Shown here piece by piece: positions 34,500-41,182 of a stretch of 41,182 bases of DNA. The DNA is taken from positions 1 through 41,182 of the forward strand of contig JAAYSP010000210.1 of NCBI GenBank assembly GCA_012518355.1, written 5' to 3'. The position numbers and the translations under genes were made by a program. Numbering within the stretch: position 1 is the first letter of the stretch; each line of letters starts with the position of its first letter. Source of the DNA: a candidate division WS1 bacterium. GTDB lineage: Bacteria > Armatimonadota > Zipacnadia > Zipacnadales > UBA11051. The notes under the pieces are model-generated. The model did not search any database. It was not told the DNA's origin and saw only the letters and a list, made by a program, of their open reading frames with translations.

Positions 34500-35723
34500 A
34501 TGCGTGATTTTGCGGCCGAGTATCGTCTTTTAGCTGATAGACTGATGGAAAAAGGCCTCGATGTAGAGCAGATCAAGGCGCGCCTGAAGGCACAGGAGAT
34601 CGAGACGCCCTCGTGGGGATACTCAGACGCGGGCACTCGCTTCGGCAGATATCCCCAGGCCGGTGCGGCGGTGACGGCTGAAGAAAAGCTGGCAGACGCC
34701 GCGCAGGTGCACAAGTATACCGGCATCGCCCCCGGCGTGGCGGTGCATGTCAAATGGGACTTCCCTGATGGCTTCGACCCTGCGATCTGCCAACTGGCCG
34801 AGAGCCTCGGGGTGCGTATCGGGGCCATCAACCCGACCTGCTTCTCCGACGAAGAGGGGATGATGGGGACGATCGCCAACCCGGATCCACGCATTCGCCA
34901 GAGAGCAGTGGACCATATGCTCGAGTCGATCGAGATCGGCAGACAGGCTGGCTCGGCCAACCTCAGCCTGTGGTTTACCGATGGCACCAACTACCCCGGT
35001 CAGGATGACATCCTGCAGCGGCGCAGACGGGTCACAGAGAGCCTGCAGACCGTGTACGCGGCCATGCCAGAGTCGATGCAGATGCTCATCGAGTACAAGC
35101 CGTTTGAGCCCGCGTTTTACCACACTGACATAGCCGACTGGGGCATGGCGTACCTGTTTGCCAAAAGCTGTGGAGAGCGTGCAAAGGTACTGGTGGATCT
35201 GGGCCATCACCTGCATGGTACCAACATAGAGCACCTGGTGGCGGTGCTGCTCGATGAGCGGATGCTGGGTGGGTTTCACTTCAACAACGCCCGCTATGCC
35301 GACGACGATCTGATGATCGGATCAGTCAATCCGTACCAGGACTTCCTCATCTTCGACCAGCTCGTGGCTGCTGAGTTGCGTCCTGATCCGGCGCCGATCG
35401 CGTATATGATTGACCAGAGCCTGAACGTGGAGCCGAAAATACCGGGCATGATCCAGAGCTGCCTGCATATCCAGCGCACGTATGCCAGGGCGCTTCTGGT
35501 GGATAGGCAGGCGCTGGCTCAGGCGCAGGCGGAGGCTGATATCATCGCCGTAGGGCAGGTGCTCACCGATGCCTATCAGACTGATGTGGAGCCGCTTCTG
35601 GTTGCGGTACGTGAAGAGTTGGGGCTGGCGCCCGACCCGTTGGCAGCATACCTCAACAGCGGCTATCAGGAGCGTATAGCCCGGGAGCGAGGAATTAGAA
35701 GCGGCGGCGGAGGGCTGGGGTAA
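34500..35723 (+). CDS. rhaI: L-rhamnose isomerase, RhaI type (sugar isomerase)
   Basis: 407-residue TIM-barrel isomerase, converting L-rhamnose to L-rhamnulose and often acting on several rare aldoses. It carries WGYSDAGTRFGRYPQ near the N terminus, and metal and substrate residues in HVKWDFPDG, NLSLWFTDGTNYPGQDD, IEYKPFEP, VDLGHHLHGTNIEH and GGFHFNNARYADDDL. This is the Pseudomonas stutzeri/Streptomyces RhaI subtype, not the E. coli RhaA subtype. No rhamnulokinase or transporter follows. A purine-rich GGAGG at about 34487 precedes the ATG. Confidence 0.9.
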   Translation: MRDFAAEYRLLADRLMEKGLDVEQIKARLKAQEIETPSWGYSDAGTRFGRYPQAGAAVTAEEKLADAAQVHKYTGIAPGVAVHVKWDFPDGFDPAICQLAESLGVRIGAINPTCFSDEEGMMGTIANPDPRIRQRAVDHMLESIEIGRQAGSANLSLWFTDGTNYPGQDDILQRRRRVTESLQTVYAAMPESMQMLIEYKPFEPAFYHTDIADWGMAYLFAKSCGERAKVLVDLGHHLHGTNIEHLVAVLLDERMLGGFHFNNARYADDDLMIGSVNPYQDFLIFDQLVAAELRPDPAPIAYMIDQSLNVEPKIPGMIQSCLHIQRTYARALLVDRQALAQAQAEADIIAVGQVLTDAYQTDVEPLLVAVREELGLAPDPLAAYLNSGYQERIARERGIRSGGGGLG

Positions 35724-35769
35724 GCTGCGGCGGATTGCGGTCAGACACACACCAGAGGAGGGTATCCCG

Positions 35770-36596
35770 ATGAAGGCACACGATGGAGCAGGTGCCCAGA
35801 ACGATGGCTATCTGCGTGTCGAACGCTTTCTCGAGTGGCCGATGATGGTGCTGGCCGTCGTGTTTCTCGGTGCACTGGTGGCTGAGCAGGTCTGCACACT
35901 AACGCCTATCCATGCACATATAGTACAGCTTGTGAGTGTGAGCGTATGGGTAGCGTTTGCCGTAGAGTATATCCTACTGCTCGTGTTGGGTTGGCAACTG
36001 ACCGATGGCATTTCATCCGCACGCATGTGCCCGACCTGCTGATGGTGGTGTTGCCGGCGCTGCGCGTGTTTCGAGCGCTGCGTGTGCTACGTTTGTTCCG
36101 GGCGATGCGAGCGGCTCGCGCACTCATGGGCCTGTCGGTCATGTGGCGCCAGTGGCAGGACATGTATCGGGTGGGCAAACGCAGAGGCCTCGGTTTTGTG
36201 CTGCTGGCCGTGGCTGTCCTGATGCTGGGTGGCAGCTATCTGATGCTGCTGCTTGAAGCCGGTGCTGGCACTGGATTTGATAGCTACCCTGACGGTCTCT
36301 GGTGGGCGCTGGTCACTATGACGACGGTAGGCTACGGAGATGTAGTGCCTGTCTCACCGGCAGGTCGCATAATCGCTGCGGTTTTCCAGGTCTTCGGCAT
36401 CGCTGTTTTCGGGATCGTAACGGCCTCTATATCTGTGCATTTCGTCGTGGCCGATCGCCGTGACGAAGAGAAAGCGGTGCTGGAGCGCCTGGCTGCAATT
36501 GAAGCACGTCTGACCGCACTCATGGAGCAGACTCACTGCGCTATGAGGCTTGCAAGCGACAACAGCCTGTCTCAGAACCGGTCAGCGCTCCAGTAG
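35770..36596 (+). pseudogene. Voltage-gated K+ channel (Kv-like) interrupted by a frameshift
   Basis: The parts of one channel lie in two overlapping frames. 35770-36042 encodes the N terminus and helices S1-S2 (MMVLAVVFLGALVAEQV, WVAFAVEYILLLVLGW). From about 36000 the -1 frame carries on with DRWHFIRTHVPDLL (S3), an S4 with seven Arg at every third position (36063-36120), helix S5, the filter TTVGYGD (36321-36341), S6 and a short coiled tail, to the stop at 36596. Joined, they give about 275 residues, the normal bacterial Kv length. No slippery heptamer is seen at the junction. A lost GACC copy in ctgaccgatgg would explain it. It could be a real null or an assembly error. Confidence 0.82.
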
Positions 36597-37780
36597 AACG
36601 GCTCCTGTGGCGGGAATAGCACACGCAGCAGTCTCAAGTGCGGCTCGGGGAGACTGACGCCGCTCACTTGCAGGACCTCTGCGAGCTGGTCTATGGTCGC
36701 TGCGCCACAAAGCAACAGGAAAAGCTGCCGCCCGGTCAGGGGCAACTCGACATCTCCGGGCTGATCGGACACACTTACCTGCCGATTGTGTGCGTGAACT
36801 GTGGCACTCTGGCCCATCTGGCTGAGCGTAATCGCCAGAGGCCGGCCAGGTGCGAAGTAGGCCTGCTCCAGCCGCCGGCTAAGCTCGGGTGATAGCTGCT
36901 GCAGTAGCGCTTGCAGGCTGATGACGCGTAGCATCATGGCTTCGGTCATAGTGTGTGTGGCGTAGGATGGCCCGCAGTTGCGGATGTGCTCCAGTACAGG
37001 GTGTGAGAGCGGAAGTGCGCATGAGATGGTTTCATGCGCGGCTTCGATGGCCTCCCTGAGCATAGCTTCAGCGAGGGGGACGAAGGCAGTCAGGTGCCCG
37101 TGTCTGCAGCCCGCCTCATGGACACGTCTGGATGATCCGGACAGATAGGCGCAGATTTGGCCGTCGCGTTCGGCGACCAGGGATGGCGACCAGCGCTGGC
37201 GCCCCGCTTGCCTGTCCCGCCAGTACTGTGGGCTGCGCACCTCCGTCAGCGTTCGCGTGGCGTTGTAGTCATCATAGCAGGCCATCATCCCGGGCATATC
37301 GGCCTTCTCCACCCAGGGCCGCACATGGTAGGCGGATGGCCTGCTCTCCGGGAGTTGGCTGGGCAGAGAAACTGTACTACGCGAATGGGCTGGGAACGGC
37401 TCCCAGCCGAGACGCTGATAGAAGCGTGTCAGGCCAGTGAACAGCATGCTCATATGGTAACCGTGCTCCTCCATCCGAGCGATCTGGGCCCGTAGCAGGG
37501 CACTGCTAAAGCCGCGTCTCTGGTAGTCGGGATGAGTGGACACTCCACCGATCGCACCCATCAGCACCCGTGTGCCTCCGATGCGGATATGACGGGGGCT
37601 GCAGAGTACCGAAGCGACGATTTTGCCGTCCTCGATCACGACCTGCACCTGGGAGGGATCGAACGCACTGTCACGCATGTACGCGGCCTCGAACATCTCC
37701 CTGGGTGCATCGTCAAACACAAGATCCAAGTGAGAGACCACCTCTTCGATCTCTTCCGCTCTGAGTTCACGCAGTTCCAT
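36572..37780 (-). CDS. GNAT-family N-acetyltransferase, Eis-like with SCP2-type C-terminal domain
   Basis: 402-residue acetyl-CoA-dependent acetyltransferase. The first GNAT domain is clear: MGAIGGVSTHPDYQRRGFSSALL holds the acetyl-CoA-binding Q/R-x-x-G-x-G/A loop, and LFTGLTRFYQRLGWEP follows. A second GNAT-like domain occupies the middle and an SCP2-like sheet the C terminus, the build of Eis proteins, some of which acetylate aminoglycosides. The substrate here is unknown. GGAGG 9 bases before ATG 37780 fixes the start. Its 3' end overlaps the channel gene by 25 bases, tail to tail, and it shares a 109-base divergent spacer with another GNAT. Confidence 0.85.
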   Translation of the reverse strand: MELRELRAEEIEEVVSHLDLVFDDAPREMFEAAYMRDSAFDPSQVQVVIEDGKIVASVLCSPRHIRIGGTRVLMGAIGGVSTHPDYQRRGFSSALLRAQIARMEEHGYHMSMLFTGLTRFYQRLGWEPFPAHSRSTVSLPSQLPESRPSAYHVRPWVEKADMPGMMACYDDYNATRTLTEVRSPQYWRDRQAGRQRWSPSLVAERDGQICAYLSGSSRRVHEAGCRHGHLTAFVPLAEAMLREAIEAAHETISCALPLSHPVLEHIRNCGPSYATHTMTEAMMLRVISLQALLQQLSPELSRRLEQAYFAPGRPLAITLSQMGQSATVHAHNRQVSVSDQPGDVELPLTGRQLFLLLCGAATIDQLAEVLQVSGVSLPEPHLRLLRVLFPPQEPFYWSADRF

Positions 37781-37827
37781 GTGGGGCAGCCTCCGTCTTC
37801 CAGGCAGTGGGGTCATGCATCGGAAAA

Positions 37828-37854
37828 GGATTTCGCCTCCATCCGGCGAAATCC
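37828..37854. promoter_or_regulatory. Perfect 10-bp inverted repeat between divergent GNAT genes
   Basis: GGATTTCGCC and its exact complement GGCGAAATCC are separated by seven bases. The centre lies near the middle of the 109-base spacer, 61 bases from one start and 49 from the other. It could be an operator for one dimeric regulator controlling both genes, or a hairpin in both transcripts. It also gives similar translations on the two strands, which is an artefact of the symmetry. Confidence 0.7.
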
Positions 37855-37889
37855 TCCGCACATCCATCCCGCCGCCAGGAGCTACCGTC

Positions 37890-38873
37890 ATGTCCGAGTA
37901 CTCTCTTATGGACTTCTCTGAGGTGCCAGATTTGGTCTCTCAGGTGACCCGACTGAACACTGCTGCGTTCGCAGAATACGAGGGCGCTCTACTGATGGGC
38001 GATGAGTTCACCCGGTGGTATCTGCAGCGGCCGGGCAGCAGTTCACAGCTATGTGTCGGTGCGTTGGCCGGGGAGCAACTGGTGTCTATGGTGCTGGTGA
38101 CTGTCCAGCCGGTGCAGGTCGGCGGCAGACTTCTGAGCTGCGGCATCGTCGACTCGGTGGGGACCGATCCGGCGCATCGCAGGCAGGGCCTGGCGCGAAA
38201 GCTCATGGAGATGGCGCATGAGCGGATGCAGGCCGCCGGAGCCGACGCCGCGCTGCTGTACACAAACCCGGAGGGCCTCGCATACCACTTCTATAACCGA
38301 ATGGACTACCAGACGCGTGCCCAGTGCGTACTTTTCGAGGGCAAACGGCCGGCTAAGCGGGGAAGTCTGGCTGTGCGACTGGCGAGGACAGACGACCATG
38401 ATGCCATCATCCGGATGCTGGATAGCTTTTACGCGGACTATGAGGGCTATGCACCGCTGCGCGGAGAGCTGTGGGACTGGCACAAGGTGAACCGGCCCGC
38501 CGAGATGCCACTACAGCTTCTGGTGGCGGAGGCCGGGGACCGACTGGTTGCGACATGCAGCCTGGGCACTGTGCGGCTGCTCCTGGATTCGGATACCGTG
38601 GCGGTGACAGCGATGTCGGATTTCGCCTGGCTGGTTGATGCCTGTGACGGTCAGGAAGCCCTGAGTGCTCTACTGGCCGAGGCGGCGCAGGAAAATCTGG
38701 TCTGTCTGCTGGACGAGACTGACCAGATAGCCGGCCTGTGCGAGGCAGTTGGTCTGGAGAAGGCGATTGGTGAGGTCAGTATGCTGCTACCGTTCACCCC
38801 GCAGGCGCATGATGCTATGCTCGACAAGTCGGGGCCGTGGTATGTGATGGCTGAGTCGGTAATCGGAGTCTAG
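37890..38873 (+). CDS. GNAT-family N-acetyltransferase
   Basis: 327-residue acetyltransferase, divergent from the Eis-like gene and probably distantly related. The acetyl-CoA loop is IVDSVGTDPAHRRQGLARKLM, followed by LYTNPEGLAYHFYNRMDYQT, matching the GNAT beta4-alpha3 and beta5 region. The rest is a second, degenerate GNAT-like half. AGGAG about 10 bases before ATG 37890 sets the start. No substrate is indicated. The stop is 14 bases ahead of the metal exporter gene, so the two are likely co-transcribed. Confidence 0.83.
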   Translation: MSEYSLMDFSEVPDLVSQVTRLNTAAFAEYEGALLMGDEFTRWYLQRPGSSSQLCVGALAGEQLVSMVLVTVQPVQVGGRLLSCGIVDSVGTDPAHRRQGLARKLMEMAHERMQAAGADAALLYTNPEGLAYHFYNRMDYQTRAQCVLFEGKRPAKRGSLAVRLARTDDHDAIIRMLDSFYADYEGYAPLRGELWDWHKVNRPAEMPLQLLVAEAGDRLVATCSLGTVRLLLDSDTVAVTAMSDFAWLVDACDGQEALSALLAEAAQENLVCLLDETDQIAGLCEAVGLEKAIGEVSMLLPFTPQAHDAMLDKSGPWYVMAESVIGV

Positions 38874-38887
38874 GCGGTGCGCCAGTG

Positions 38888-39733
38888 ATGGAGACTGTGG
38901 TCAAGATCCTGACCATGACGCTCAAGATAACCGCCATAGTATTCGTGATGATGGTGGTCATCGAGTATATCCAGTTGCGCTTCCACCGACAGATGCGCCG
39001 TGGTCTGACCGGGCCAATCTGGTTACAGTGCCTGGTAGCTGCGGGGTTGGGCGCGATCCCCGGTTGTGCGGGCACCTTTTTGGTCGTCAGCCTGTACATG
39101 CGCGGTCTGGTGGGGTTCGGAGCGCTGACGGCAGCCACGATCGCCACTGCTGGCGATGGCGCGTTTGTGCTGCTTGCTGAGGCACCGCAGACTGCGCCGT
39201 TGATCCTGGGGCTGTGTGGTGTGATAGGAGTGCTGGCCGGGCTTGCAGCCGAAGCGATTGTGCGTAAGTACAACATACCACTGTGTCAGGAGTGCCGCCC
39301 CGAGGTGCATGATGAAGACTTACATGCACCGGCAGGATCGCCGATGCACTTCATCCGCGAGCATGTCTACCATCACATCATCCGAGGGCATCTGCCGAGC
39401 CTGTTTCTGTGGCTACTGGGTGCTCTTGCCGCCGTAGAGTTGCTCCAGCCATATCTGCAGGTTGAGCAGCTACCGGTGGGGCCGGTTGCTCTTGTGCTGA
39501 TAGCTGCAGCCATAGGCATACTGCCCGAGAGCGGCGCACACCTGGCGTTTGTCTTGCTGTATGCCAAAGGCCAGATACCGCTGTCAGTGCTGCTGACCAT
39601 CAGCGTAGTGCAGGACGGCCATGGCTTGATTCCACTGCTGTCTGCATCGCTGCGAGACTCTATCTACGTGAAAGTCGTCAACTTCGTCGTGGGGTTGGTG
39701 GTTGGTCTGGCTGCCCTGGCCCTCGGCTACTGA
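38888..39733 (+). CDS. Putative heavy-metal/manganese exporter (PF11449-like 10-TM family)
   Basis: 281-residue integral membrane protein with about eight to ten hydrophobic helices. Repeated signature loops are GAIPGCAGTFLVVSLY in the first half and GILPESGAHLAFVLLYAKG followed by SVVQDGHGLIPLL in the second, a pseudo-symmetric pattern of the family labelled putative manganese transporter or arsenic efflux protein. A cytosolic loop with CQEC and HVYHHIIRGH is rich in metal ligands. The transported ion is inferred from the family. ATG 38888 is preferred over GTG 38885, both behind a weak ribosome site. Confidence 0.8.
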   Translation: METVVKILTMTLKITAIVFVMMVVIEYIQLRFHRQMRRGLTGPIWLQCLVAAGLGAIPGCAGTFLVVSLYMRGLVGFGALTAATIATAGDGAFVLLAEAPQTAPLILGLCGVIGVLAGLAAEAIVRKYNIPLCQECRPEVHDEDLHAPAGSPMHFIREHVYHHIIRGHLPSLFLWLLGALAAVELLQPYLQVEQLPVGPVALVLIAAAIGILPESGAHLAFVLLYAKGQIPLSVLLTISVVQDGHGLIPLLSASLRDSIYVKVVNFVVGLVVGLAALALGY

Positions 39734-39861
39734 GGAAGTCGCGTTGCTGTGCAGCTGTATACATGAGGGCAGTTGACGCGAGGTGCTTTTGATCAGCAGG
39801 ACATGAAACATCGCCCCATCTTCCTGCCTTTCCTCGCTTCCTCCTACTAGGCATCCCCCGC

Positions 39862-39939
39862 CCACCTCGTACATCCTGGCCACCTCGCACATCCTGGCCA
39901 CCTCGTACATCCTGGCCACCTCGTACATCTTGGCCATCT
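39862..39939. repeat. 18-bp tandem repeat, four full copies plus a partial one
   Basis: ccacctcgtacatcctgg repeats at 39862, 39880, 39898 and 39916 with single mismatches, and a fifth partial copy runs into the 9-base array. The array lies in the 523-base gap between the metal exporter and the nucleoside hydrolase. Bases 39734-39861 show nothing recognisable. Unit length and unspaced copies rule out CRISPR. Confidence 0.92.
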
Positions 39940-40017
39940 CGTACACCCGTACACCCGTACACCCCGTACACCCCGTACACCCCGTACACCCCGTATGCCC
40001 CGTATGCCCCGTATGCT
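39940..40017. repeat. 8-9-bp tandem repeat (cgtacaccc, then cgtatgccc)
   Basis: After two 8-base copies, cgtacaccc repeats about four times, and then cgtatgccc about three times, ending near 40017. The block adjoins the 18-base array, and both contain cgtaca, so one may have grown out of the other. Bases 40018-40256, the leader of the nucleoside hydrolase, show no gene; they hold only a GAGG box near 40244. Confidence 0.9.
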
Positions 40018-40256
40018 GGCGTCAGCTCTATGTCTCAACGCAGAGAGAAGCCGAAAATCGGTGGGCGCTGTTGCGGTTTGAGCCTGAGCACATGCGCACC
40101 TCTAAGACCGGTCATAAGGGCACTCTACGTGGGCGATATGCCATGTACACTATCTCCATGGGGGCGAAATCATGTCTCTGGCAGGTGACAGATGCTGCGA
40201 TAGAGAACAGTACGTTCACGATAGCACTCTGATTTCTGGATAGTGAGGCGCTGAAA

Positions 40257-41108
40257 GTGGCTATACCTGTGATTTTCGACACTGATATCGGCACTGACAT
40301 AGATGACGCCTATGCGCTGGCGCTTCTGCTGCAGTGCCCTGAGCTTGATCTCATCGGCATCACGGTGGGGCATGGCCCGACTCGGAGGCGGTCACAGATT
40401 GCCCTGAAGCTGCTGCATCTGGCCGATCGTGGTCAGGTGCCGGTAGCGGTGGGTTCTGAGCGTGCTGGAGCAGTGGACGTAAACCAGGCGCCGTGGGCAG
40501 ATGGCTTTGTCGACCTGGCGACGATACAGCAGCCTGCCGCAGAGTTTCTAGTTGAGACTATCACCAGTCAGTCGGGAGAGATCACGCTTATCTGTGTGGG
40601 GCCATACACCAACCTCGCCGATGCTCTGGATCTCGAGCCCTCGCTGATGGACCAGGTGAAGCGCGTAATCGTGATGGGAGGCTGCCTGGGTCTGCCAGAT
40701 GGCGCGACGCCCGAACGGTACCCGGAATACAACGCTAAGTCTGATGTAGTAGCCACGCAGAAGCTGTTTTCGGCCGCCACAGGACTGACACTCGTATCGC
40801 TAGATGTGACCAGATCCGTGCAGCTTTCCGAACCGAACCGCCGGCTGCTGGCAGATGCAGACAGGCCACTGCCGCGTGCTTTGGCGGAGCTGTATGAGCA
40901 CTGGCCCGCTACCACGCCTACGCTGCACGATCCTCTGGCGGTGGGTATGGCAGTGTCTGATCACTTTTGTCAGACTGAAACCATGACGGTCACTGTAGAT
41001 GACGACGGCAGCACTCGGCGATCCGATGAGGGCACGCCGATGACCGTGTGCACTGCTGTGGACTCCGATGCTTTTGTGAGCTTTTTCGTGTCTCGTCTTC
41101 TGGATTGA
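40257..41108 (+). CDS. Nucleoside hydrolase (inosine-uridine preferring family)
   Basis: 283-residue hydrolase that splits the N-glycosidic bond of nucleosides to ribose and base. The calcium-binding Asp cluster is at the N terminus, FDTDIGTDIDDAYALALLL, with ITLICVGPYTNLADAL, VIVMGGCLGLP and LHDPLAVGMA further on, the latter with the active-site His-Asp. Substrate preference cannot be told. The start is GTG 40257 with GAGG 9 bases upstream. It is the last gene in the window; bases 41109-41182 show nothing. Confidence 0.92.
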   Translation: MAIPVIFDTDIGTDIDDAYALALLLQCPELDLIGITVGHGPTRRRSQIALKLLHLADRGQVPVAVGSERAGAVDVNQAPWADGFVDLATIQQPAAEFLVETITSQSGEITLICVGPYTNLADALDLEPSLMDQVKRVIVMGGCLGLPDGATPERYPEYNAKSDVVATQKLFSAATGLTLVSLDVTRSVQLSEPNRRLLADADRPLPRALAELYEHWPATTPTLHDPLAVGMAVSDHFCQTETMTVTVDDDGSTRRSDEGTPMTVCTAVDSDAFVSFFVSRLLD

Positions 41109-41182
41109 GAGCACTTGTAAGAGAGGAACCTAAGGCAATCTTGACTGACGCCACCGCTCCACAGGAGCAGTTTCCGATAGAT

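Noticed and set aside
35940..36042. Programmed -1 frameshifting to join the two channel frames
   Set aside because: No slippery X-XXY-YYZ heptamer or downstream structure is visible, and the gene family is not known to use it.
37781..37890. Longer versions of both GNAT proteins starting inside the divergent spacer, with similar N termini
   Set aside because: The similarity comes from translating both strands of the palindrome; good ribosome sites place the starts at 37780 and 37890.
39862..40017. Possible CRISPR array
   Set aside because: Repeat units are directly abutting, with no spacers, and are too short; no cas genes are present.
39678..40038. Minus-strand reading frames encoding repeated Gly-Val-Arg and Cys-Thr-Arg-Trp-Pro-Gly units
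   Set aside because: They are read-through of the 9- and 18-base DNA repeats, with no ribosome site and no recognisable protein.

Overview
The window is GC-rich bacterial chromosome, densely coding on both strands. The best lineage clue is the first gene, a type IV pilin-like pseudopilin. It has the long hydrophobic leader, the FPVFA..RERAR segment and an exact H-X9-DG motif near its C terminus, a combination common in Armatimonadota and to a lesser extent Planctomycetota-type bacteria. I therefore suggest Armatimonadota or a close relative. This is inferred from protein style only; there is no rRNA or tRNA gene in the window.

Layout. 1-9.4 kb (+): pseudopilin, a MalK/UgpC-type ABC ATPase followed by a decayed copy of its own 3' end, tatC, an MrfA/YprA-type helicase, a PHP phosphoesterase, a STAS protein, an SGNH hydrolase, and an ECF sigma factor paired with a zinc-binding membrane anti-sigma factor. 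9.4-9.9 kb (-): a secreted copper-amine-oxidase-N-type (stalk) protein behind a strong, apparently leaderless promoter. 10.1-19.5 kb (+): a folate and one-carbon cluster (folP, 5-formyl-THF cyclo-ligase, folB, a cupin-like protein, fchA, folD, metF, an internally duplicated DUF1284-like cysteine protein, a hexulose-phosphate synthase-RraA fusion, panE and an AcsE-like methyl-THF methyltransferase), followed by a membrane TPR protein. 20.5-25.5 kb (-): two glycosyltransferases and uvrA. 25.7-29.7 kb (+): a galactokinase-like GHMP kinase and two tandem phosphohexomutase paralogues, the first lacking the catalytic serine. 29.7-32.3 kb (-): proA-proB. 32.8-41.1 kb: a secreted unknown protein with a tandemly duplicated 3' end, a zinc-ribbon membrane protein, RhaI-type rhamnose isomerase, a frameshifted voltage-gated K+ channel, two divergent GNAT acetyltransferases sharing a perfect palindrome, a PF11449-type metal exporter, a minisatellite block and a nucleoside hydrolase.

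The most interesting unit is the one-carbon cluster. It makes the pterin cofactor (folP, folB), rescues 5-formyl-THF, and interconverts formyl/methenyl/methylene/methyl-THF (fchA, folD, metF). It also has exits: methyl transfer (AcsE-like), formaldehyde condensation (HPS) and perhaps ketopantoate (panE). FolD has lost the Lys and Gln needed for its cyclohydrolase activity, and fchA sits directly upstream, which suggests a split dehydrogenase/cyclohydrolase pair. A second theme is tandem duplication: many intergenic spaces hold exact short tandem repeats (9, 12, 14, 18 bp), and two genes have tandem copies of only their 3' ends.
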